From Streptomyces sp. NRRL S-646 (lineage in GTDB: Bacteria > Actinomycetota > Actinomycetes > Streptomycetales > Streptomycetaceae), in the NCBI RefSeq assembly GCF_000720765.1, contig NZ_JODC01000004.1, positions 62,001 to 126,000 on the forward strand: a stretch of DNA of 64,000 bases, given 5' to 3'. Of this stretch, positions 58,444 through 64,000 are shown one piece after another; within the stretch, counting starts at the first letter, position 1; each line of letters begins with the position of its first letter. The translations under genes were made by a program, and so were the position numbers. Under the pieces are notes generated by a model. The model did not search any database. It was not told where the DNA came from and was given only the letters and a program-made list of their open reading frames with translations.

Positions 58444-60465
58444 ATGCGTCACCTTCCCACCCGCACAACCCGTCGAAGAGTGGTCGGAGCGCTCGCCGCA
58501 GGACTGCTGGGCGCGGCGGGACTCGCCGCGCCCGCCGTGGCGGCGCCCACCACCGCGCCCGTCGCCCCCACCCTGGCCGACGGCCTCGCCCTCACCCCTC
58601 CGATGGGCTTCAACAACTGGAACTCCACGCACTGCCGCGCCGAGTTCAACGAGTCCATGGTCAAGGGAATCGCGGACATCTTCGTCGAGAAAGGCCTCAA
58701 GGACGCCGGATACCAGTACGTCAACCTCGACGACTGCTGGGCGCTGCCGACCCGGGACGCGGACGGCAAACTCGTACCCGATCCGGTCCGCTTCCCGAAC
58801 GGGATCAAGGCCGTCGCCGACTACGTCCACGCCAAGGGGCTCAAACTCGGCATCTACACCAGCGCGGGCACGAAGACCTGCAACAGCGCCGGATTCCCGG
58901 GCGCGCTCGGTCACGAGTACAGCGACGCCCGGCAGTTCGCCGACTGGGGCGTGGACTACGTCAAGTACGACAACTGCAATAACCAAGGCGTGGACGCAAA
59001 GTTGCGCTACACGACCATGCGTGACGCGCTCAAGGCGACCGGTCGCCCGATCGTCTACAGCATCTGTGAATGGGGCGAGAACAAACCCTGGGAATGGGCG
59101 GCCGACGTGGGCCACCTGTGGCGCACGACGGGTGACATCAGCGACAACTGGGGTTCGATGCTGTCCATCCTGAAGAAGAACCTTCCGCTCGCCCCGTACG
59201 CGGGCCCCGGGCACTGGAACGACCCCGACATGCTGGAGGTCGGCAACGGCGGCATGACGGACACCGAGTACCGCTCGCACTTCTCGATGTGGTCGATCAT
59301 GGCCGCGCCGCTCCTGATCGGCTCCGACCTGCGCAAGGCCTCCCAGGCGACCTTCGACATCCTCGACAACAAGGAGGTCGTCGCCGTCGACCAGGACCCG
59401 CTGGGCAAGCAGGGCACGGTCGTCTCCTCCCAGGGCGGGCGCTGGGTCGTCGCCAAGGAGATGAAGGACGGCAGCCGCGCGGTGGCCCTCTTCAACGAGT
59501 CCGGAACCGCCCAGCACATCAGCACGACCGCGAAGGCCGTGGGCCTGCCCGCCGCCGACGCCTACACCCTGCGCGACCTGTGGCAGCACAGGAGCTACAA
59601 CACGGCCGGCACCGTCTCGGCGACCGTACCGGCGCACGGCACGGTCCTGGTACGCGTCTTTGCCGACCCCAAGTGGGCCGTGCACCCGCCCGCCATTGAA
59701 CTCGGCCTGGACGGCAGCCCGTTGGTCGAGGCCGGCAAGGCGGCCGGGCTGACGTCGACCGTCACCGACCTGGGCCGTACGCCCGCCGAGCGCGTTTCTG
59801 TCTCGCTGACCGGGCCCCGGGGCTGGGCGGTCCAGGCGACCTCACGGACCACGGCCGCCTCCCTCCCGACCGGCCGCTCCCTGCGCACCAAGTGGTCGCT
59901 GACCGCCCCGGCGGGAACACCGACAGGGTCGTACGACCTGACACTCAAGGCGAGTTACCGCTCGGTGAGCGGTGACCGCGTCGACAGCACGGTCCCGCTG
60001 ACCGCGTCCGTCGTCGTGCCACCGCCCTCGGGGACGTCCGGACTCGGCGATCTGCCGTGGCTGTCGGCCACGAACGGCTATGGACCGGTCGAACGCAACA
60101 GCAGCAACGGGGAGAGCGCCGCGGGCGACGGCCATCCGATCACCATCGGCGCAGTGGTGTATGACATAGGACTCGGCGTCCACGCCGAGAGCGCCGTCGA
60201 GTACTACACCGGCAAAGCCTGCAAAACGGTCACCGCCGACGTCGGCGTCGACGACGAGAAGGGCGCGAACGGCACCGTCGCCTTCGAGGTCTGGGCCGAC
60301 GGCACCAAGGTCGCCTCGACCGGAGTCCTGAGCAATGCGATGCCCGCCCAGCCGCTCACCGCTGATGTGACCGGCGCCCAGGTGGTCCGCCTCGTCGTCA
60401 CCGACGGCGGCGACGGCATCGACTCGGACCATGCGGACTGGGCGAACGCGCAGCTGACCTGCTGA
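58444..60465 (+). CDS. Secreted GH27 alpha-galactosidase with NPCBM domain
   Basis: The 673-residue exported enzyme has a twin-arginine-type signal (TRRRVVGALAAGLLG), a GH27 barrel (about 45-330) with nucleophile Asp176 in VDYVKYDNC and acid/base Asp in GHWNDPDM, a C-terminal beta domain, an NEW3-type Ig module (about 420-520) and an NPCBM carbohydrate-binding module (about 530-673). It releases alpha-linked galactose from plant galactomannan or raffinose-type sugars. GGAGG lies before the ATG. The convergent ROK kinase gene and LacI regulator probably form part of the same galactose-related system. Confidence 0.93.
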   Translation: MRHLPTRTTRRRVVGALAAGLLGAAGLAAPAVAAPTTAPVAPTLADGLALTPPMGFNNWNSTHCRAEFNESMVKGIADIFVEKGLKDAGYQYVNLDDCWALPTRDADGKLVPDPVRFPNGIKAVADYVHAKGLKLGIYTSAGTKTCNSAGFPGALGHEYSDARQFADWGVDYVKYDNCNNQGVDAKLRYTTMRDALKATGRPIVYSICEWGENKPWEWAADVGHLWRTTGDISDNWGSMLSILKKNLPLAPYAGPGHWNDPDMLEVGNGGMTDTEYRSHFSMWSIMAAPLLIGSDLRKASQATFDILDNKEVVAVDQDPLGKQGTVVSSQGGRWVVAKEMKDGSRAVALFNESGTAQHISTTAKAVGLPAADAYTLRDLWQHRSYNTAGTVSATVPAHGTVLVRVFADPKWAVHPPAIELGLDGSPLVEAGKAAGLTSTVTDLGRTPAERVSVSLTGPRGWAVQATSRTTAASLPTGRSLRTKWSLTAPAGTPTGSYDLTLKASYRSVSGDRVDSTVPLTASVVVPPPSGTSGLGDLPWLSATNGYGPVERNSSNGESAAGDGHPITIGAVVYDIGLGVHAESAVEYYTGKACKTVTADVGVDDEKGANGTVAFEVWADGTKVASTGVLSNAMPAQPLTADVTGAQVVRLVVTDGGDGIDSDHADWANAQLTC

Positions 60466-60519
60466 GCCCGCTTCGGAGAGCCCAGCAGCGCACGTGAACG
60501 TTCCTGCTGTGCACGCCCC

Positions 60520-61467
60520 TCAGACCGCGGCCGCGTCCGCCCGTTTGGCGAGCGCGGCCGCTGCCGCCCCGACCAGCCCGGCGTCCGTGCCCATCTGGGC
60601 GGGGGTGATCTCCAGGCGCTGCACGAAGGACAGCGTCGCGTAGTCGCTGAGGGCCTTGCGCAGCGGGGTGAACAGCACGTCGCCCGCCTTGCCCACGCCC
60701 CCGCCGATCACCGCGATGTCGATCTCGACGAGCGTGGCGGTGGCCGCGATGCCGGCGGCCAGTGCCTGGGCTGCGCGCTCGAAGGAAGCGAGAGCGACCG
60801 GGTCACCGGCGCGGGCGGCGGCGGCCACCGCCGCCGCGGAGGTGTCGCCGTCGAGGCCGGGCTGCCAGCCGTCCTCCAGGGCGCGGCGGGCGATGTTGGG
60901 GCCGCTCGCGATGCGTTCCACGCAGCCGCGCGAGCCGCACGGGCAGGCGTCGCCGTCGAGATCGACGCTGATGTGGCCGATGTGGCCCGCGTTGCCGGTG
61001 GGGCCGGGGTGCAGCTGGCCGTTGAGGACCAGGCCGCCGCCGACGCCGGTGGAGACCACCATGCACAGCGCGTTGTCGTGACCGCGGGCGGCGCCCTGCC
61101 AGTGCTCGGCCGCCGTGATCGCCACGCCGTCACCGATCAGCTCGACCGGCAGTCCTCCGGCCGCGTCCTGGACCCGCCGGACAAGGGGGTAGTCGCGCCA
61201 GCCCGGCACGTTCACCGGGCTCACCGTGCCCGCGGAGGCGTCCACCGGGCCGGCGCTGCCGATACCGAGGGCCGTGGCGCGGCCCCACAGGGGCGCGGCG
61301 GTCAGCTCGCCGAGGACCTCCTGCACGGCACCCATCACGGTCTCGCCGTCCTGCTGCGCGGGTGTCGCACGCTGAGCGCGCACCACGATCTGGCCGTGGC
61401 CGTCCACCAGCGCCCCGGCGATCTTGGTACCGCCGATGTCGAGCGCTGCCACGAGGTCGGTGTGCAT
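60520..61467 (-). CDS. ROK family sugar kinase
   Basis: The 315-residue cytoplasmic kinase has the N-terminal ATP-binding ALDIGGTKIAGALVDG, the catalytic Asp segment VELIGDGVAITAAEH, NAGHIGHISVD and the zinc motif CPCGSRGCVERIASGP. The absence of a helix-turn-helix makes it an enzyme rather than a NagC/XylR repressor. It is typical of glucokinase or N-acetylmannosamine-type kinases. It is divergent from the LacI gene with a perfect palindrome between, which suggests joint control. Confidence 0.93.
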   Translation of the reverse strand: MHTDLVAALDIGGTKIAGALVDGHGQIVVRAQRATPAQQDGETVMGAVQEVLGELTAAPLWGRATALGIGSAGPVDASAGTVSPVNVPGWRDYPLVRRVQDAAGGLPVELIGDGVAITAAEHWQGAARGHDNALCMVVSTGVGGGLVLNGQLHPGPTGNAGHIGHISVDLDGDACPCGSRGCVERIASGPNIARRALEDGWQPGLDGDTSAAAVAAAARAGDPVALASFERAAQALAAGIAATATLVEIDIAVIGGGVGKAGDVLFTPLRKALSDYATLSFVQRLEITPAQMGTDAGLVGAAAAALAKRADAAAV

Positions 61468-61606
61468 CAGTGTCGGATCTCCCCGAAAACAAGTCGGATC
61501 CCCGTCGACCAGGGGAAAGTTCCCCCTTCAACTACGGAGACGGGCGGGCCGGTCTGGCGGTGGGGGCGCAGGCCGGAGATTGCGATGGACAGTCTCTCGT
61601 GCATAT

Positions 61607-61618
61607 GACAACGTTGTC
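61607..61618. promoter_or_regulatory. Perfect palindrome GACAACGTTGTC (LacI-type operator)
   Basis: The 12-base palindrome centred on CG has the form expected of LacI-family operators and lies in the divergent gap between the ROK and LacI genes. A TATGCT box (61626-61631) follows on the LacI side. Confidence 0.7.
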
Positions 61619-61674
61619 CAGGCTCTATGCTCGACGCCACATCCTCATACAAACTCATGGTCTGACGCATCCCC

Positions 61675-61713
61675 GTGGACGAGACCCGCGGACGAGACCC
61701 GTGGACGAGACAG
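61675..61713 (+). repeat. Three tandem copies of a 13-bp unit
   Basis: GTGGACGAGACCC, GCGGACGAGACCC and GTGGACGAGACAG stand head to tail in the leader of the LacI gene, ending 16 bases before its GTG. They could pair with downstream sequence or be a slippage product. Confidence 0.7.
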
Positions 61714-61729
61714 GACAGGACAGCGCATC

Positions 61730-62779
61730 GTGCCCGAGACCGCTCGCCGAACAGCCCCCCTCTCCGCAACGCGTTATGGCAACCGTCCCACCATGAAGGA
61801 CGTGGCGGCGCGCGCCGGAGTGGGCCTGAAGACCGTCTCCCGCGTGGTCAACGGCGAGCCCGGCGTCACCCCCGAGACCGAGCGCCGCGTCCAGGAGGCC
61901 ATCGACGCACTCGGCTTCCGCCGCAACGACAGCGCGCGCGTGCTGCGCAAGGGCCGCACCGCCAGCATCGGCCTGGTCCTCGAAGACCTCGCCGACCCGT
62001 TCTACGGCCCACTCAGCCGGGCCGTCGAGGAGGTGGCCCGCGCGCACGGCGCCCTGCTGATCAACGGCTCCAGCGCGGAAGACCCCGATCGCGAGCAGGA
62101 GCTGGCGCTGGCCCTGTGTGCGCGAAGGGTGGACGGCCTGGTGATCATTCCGGCCGGTGACGACCACCGCTATCTCGAACCCGAGATCAGGGCGGGCGTC
62201 GCCACGGTGTTCGTCGACCGGCCCGCCGGGAAGATCGACGCCGATGTCGTCCTGTCCGACAGCTACGGCGGCGCCCGCGACGGCGTCGCCCACCTCATCG
62301 CCCACGGCCACCGCCGGATCGGCTTCATCGGCGACATGCCCCGTATCCACACGGCCGCCGAGCGGCTGCGGGGCTACCGGGCCGCCATGGAGGACGCGGG
62401 CATCCCGGTCGAGGACTCCTGGATGTCCCTTGGCGTCACGGACCCCCAGCGGGTGCGCCGGGCCGCCGAGGAGATGCTCCTGGGCCCCGCTCCGGTCACC
62501 GCGGTCTTCGCGGGCAACAACCGCGTGACGGTCACCGTGGTCCGTGTCCTCGCCGAGCAGCCCCGCCGGGTCGCCCTGGTCGGCTTCGACGACTTCGAGC
62601 TCGCCGATCTGCTGCAGCCGGGTGTCACCGTCGTCGCCCAGGACGCGGCGGCCCTCGGCCGCACCGCCGCCGACCGCCTTTTCCGCCAGCTGGACGGCGC
62701 CCTGCTCACCCCGGAGCGCATCGAGCTGCCGACCCGGCTGATCACCCGTGGCTCGGGCGAGCTGCCGCCGACGGACTGA
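61730..62779 (+). CDS. LacI family transcriptional regulator
   Basis: The 349-residue repressor has an N-terminal helix-turn-helix (MKDVAARAGVGLKTVSRVVN, residues 22-41) and hinge (RRNDSARVLRKGR), then a periplasmic-binding-like core (ASIGLVLEDLADPFYGPLSR, GLVIIPAG, VATVFVDRPAG, HRRIGFIGDM). GTG 61730 is chosen; ATG 61793 would begin directly at the helix-turn-helix. It probably binds the palindrome at 61607-61618 and controls itself and the ROK kinase. It contrasts with the headless relative at 13939. Confidence 0.92.
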   Translation: MPETARRTAPLSATRYGNRPTMKDVAARAGVGLKTVSRVVNGEPGVTPETERRVQEAIDALGFRRNDSARVLRKGRTASIGLVLEDLADPFYGPLSRAVEEVARAHGALLINGSSAEDPDREQELALALCARRVDGLVIIPAGDDHRYLEPEIRAGVATVFVDRPAGKIDADVVLSDSYGGARDGVAHLIAHGHRRIGFIGDMPRIHTAAERLRGYRAAMEDAGIPVEDSWMSLGVTDPQRVRRAAEEMLLGPAPVTAVFAGNNRVTVTVVRVLAEQPRRVALVGFDDFELADLLQPGVTVVAQDAAALGRTAADRLFRQLDGALLTPERIELPTRLITRGSGELPPTD

Positions 62780-62786
62780 GCCGCCC

Positions 62787-63542
62787 GTGGACGGTCAAGC
62801 AGACCACAGCCTCGAAGCGTTGGACCTCGCGGTGGCCCCGTGTGACCATCCGCTGCTCTACCCGGGGGCCTGGCCCGCGCGGTCCGGGCTCCTCGACGGC
62901 GACCTGTTCCTGCCCCTCGACCGCCTGGTGCACGAGGACCGCGTCCCCGTGGTGGCGGTCGGCTCCAACGCCTGCCCGGGCCAACTGCGCCGCAAAATGG
63001 ACGAGTCGGGGATCACCTCGCCCATCCCGATGGTGCGCACCCGGGTCACCGGCATCGACGTGGGCGTCTCCGCGCACGTCAGCCGCCTGGGCTATGTGTC
63101 CGCGTCACCGGTCGAGGCGCCCGGCACCGTACGGGAGTTGTTCGTGACCTGGCTGGACGCCGCGCAGCTCGCGGTGATCGACGCGAGCGAGGGCGTGCCG
63201 CTGCGCTACGGCAACTTCCGGCGCGCCTGGCTGCAGGAGCCGGAGGTGCGGATCGAGTTGGAGGACGGGACGCCGCTGCCCGGTGCGTACATCTACGTCA
63301 ACCGCCGCGGGGTCCTGCGCAACGGTTCGAGGGCGCCGCGCGGGCATCCCGGTCAGCGGGCGCTGATCACCGAACTCCTCGTCGGTTCGGCCCGGTTGAG
63401 GGAGCTGTTCGGTGTCACACCCGAGGAGTTCTGCAGGCGGGCGCGTGCCGACGCGGAGCTGTGCGAGCGGGGCACCCGGGTGTTCGCCGTGGAGAAGCTG
63501 GTGACGGAGTCGGGGCTGGAACGGTACGTGGCGGACGGGTGA
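62787..63542 (+). CDS. Protein of unknown function with GGCT-like glycine motif
   Basis: The 251-residue protein has VPVVAVGSNACPGQLRRKM (about residues 54-72), which recalls the YGSN substrate loop of gamma-glutamylcyclotransferase-like folds. Later segments are VIDASEGVPLRYGNF and GAYIYVNRRGVLRNG. No close family is recognised, and the resemblance is partial. The GTG start is seven bases after the LacI stop, so it may be co-transcribed, but a sugar role is not implied by sequence. Confidence 0.7.
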   Translation: MDGQADHSLEALDLAVAPCDHPLLYPGAWPARSGLLDGDLFLPLDRLVHEDRVPVVAVGSNACPGQLRRKMDESGITSPIPMVRTRVTGIDVGVSAHVSRLGYVSASPVEAPGTVRELFVTWLDAAQLAVIDASEGVPLRYGNFRRAWLQEPEVRIELEDGTPLPGAYIYVNRRGVLRNGSRAPRGHPGQRALITELLVGSARLRELFGVTPEEFCRRARADAELCERGTRVFAVEKLVTESGLERYVADG

Positions 63543-63554
63543 GCGTGGCGGGTG

Positions 63555-64000
63555 TCAGCAGACCGGGAGTCCCGGGATCGGCTGGTCGTTGTCGCCGCCC
63601 TTGATGTAGACGTCGCTGATGTAGACGTTCGTGTTGCCGCTGTCGTCGTCCGTCTTCGCCCACCAGACGTTGGTCCACTGGCCGTACGTCTCGCGCCGGC
63701 CCAGGTTCTGCTGGCAGTAGAAGTAGTTGGTGCCCGCGCCGAGGACACCGGCCTCGGCGCCGGAGGCGGTGTAGGACTTGGCGGTGCGCCAGACCGTGCA
63801 GTTGTACTTGCCGCCGCCTATGGAGGTGCAGGCCGGTGCCGGGGTGGTCGCGCCCCCTCCGCCCGTCGTACCGCCGCTGCCGCCCCCGGTGGTACCGCCC
63901 GATGTCGTACCGCCCGTGGTACCTCCCCCGGTGGTGCCCCCGCCCGGGGACTTCGCCGTGGACGAGGACGAGGCCCGGCTCGTGGGTGTGGCCCCGCCCT
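63555..64000 (-). CDS. C-terminal part of a secreted or surface protein with Gly-Thr linker (5' end off the window)
   Basis: About 148 residues are visible. A Gly/Thr/Ser-rich flexible linker with repeated GGTT units is followed by a domain of about 100 residues. It has four cysteines (PACTS, KYNCTVW, YFYCQQN, LPVC at the end) and the segments YGQWTNVWWAKTDD and NVYISDVYIKGGDNDQPIPG. Similar tails occur on Streptomyces Ser/Thr kinase-like or hypothetical exported proteins, as I recall. The N-terminal identity is out of view. The stop codon is 13 bases after the convergent gene. Confidence 0.75.
   Translation of the reverse strand, partial: GGATPTSRASSSSTAKSPGGGTTGGGTTGGTTSGGTTGGGSGGTTGGGGATTPAPACTSIGGGKYNCTVWRTAKSYTASGAEAGVLGAGTNYFYCQQNLGRRETYGQWTNVWWAKTDDDSGNTNVYISDVYIKGGDNDQPIPGLPVC

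Noticed and set aside
60484..60515. GAACGTTC palindrome and TGTGCACG sequence resembling the repeats at the GH53 promoter
   Set aside because: It lies between the ends of two convergent genes (GH27 and ROK), where a promoter operator is not expected. The match to the 15-bp repeat is only partial.
1..64000. Search by eye for CRISPR arrays, tRNA or rRNA genes, phage genes and an intact insertion sequence
   Set aside because: No regularly spaced repeats, cloverleaf-like genes, phage structural genes or complete transposase were seen. Only one transposase remnant was found.

Overview
The window is high-GC actinobacterial chromosome, almost certainly Streptomyces. The signs are strong third-position G/C bias, many GTG starts, apparently leaderless promoters, SpoIIE-type phosphatases with GAF/PAS modules, a mycothiol-dependent (MDMPI) enzyme, a deazaflavin-type (Ddn-like) oxidoreductase and secreted multidomain glycosidases. 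It is dense chromosome with several small scars of lost genes. No rRNA, tRNA, CRISPR array or intact mobile element was seen.

Region 1 (1-10863) looks like one catabolic regulon. A glutamine-synthetase-like gene runs off the left edge. Facing it is an operon for a P450-type ferredoxin, ferredoxin reductase, acetoacetate-decarboxylase-like protein, HpaE-like aldehyde dehydrogenase, HpaD-like ring-cleavage dioxygenase, HpaG-like FAH protein and a TetR regulator. A further operon carries an APC permease, a PuuC-like aldehyde dehydrogenase and a PuuD-like gamma-glutamyl hydrolase. Copies of a GTTTG-N4-CAAAC palindrome sit at the start of all three units, which points to joint TetR control. The gene set suggests catabolism of an aromatic or arylalkyl amine by gamma-glutamylation followed by homoprotocatechuate-type meta cleavage.

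Region 2 (10866-32855) is about sugars. It holds a carbohydrate ABC transporter (two permeases and a binding lipoprotein), a LacI-like protein without a DNA-binding domain joined to a SpoIIE phosphatase, a decayed LysR fragment, a phytoene-desaturase-like oxidoreductase, a 1737-residue secreted protein with two GH43 domains and a GH53 galactanase. A second SpoIIE phosphatase is then translationally coupled to a sugar-binding lipoprotein. Divergent from it lies a complete FrcBCA/Xyl-type sugar ABC operon with a paralogous binding protein. The repeated pairing of a SpoIIE phosphatase with a type-I periplasmic-binding-fold protein is the most unusual pattern in the window.

Region 3 (33000-58163) is mixed: a transposase remnant, VOC protein, CYTH-CHAD protein, two MFS exporters, hydroxy-acid oxidase, L,D-transpeptidase, secreted endonuclease/phosphatase-jacalin protein, SDR/TetR pair, decayed symporter and response-regulator fragments, MarR/MFS pair, two-component system, TetR/Ddn-like pair, geranylgeranyl-reductase-like protein, M20 dipeptidase, HutD, an atypical kinase, a P-loop-Nudix fusion and a small secreted peptide coupled to a sugar-nucleotide-epimerase-like gene. 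Region 4 (58200-64000) returns to sugars: a secreted GH27 alpha-galactosidase, a ROK kinase divergent from a LacI regulator around a perfect palindrome, an unknown protein, and the C-terminus of a secreted protein cut by the right edge.
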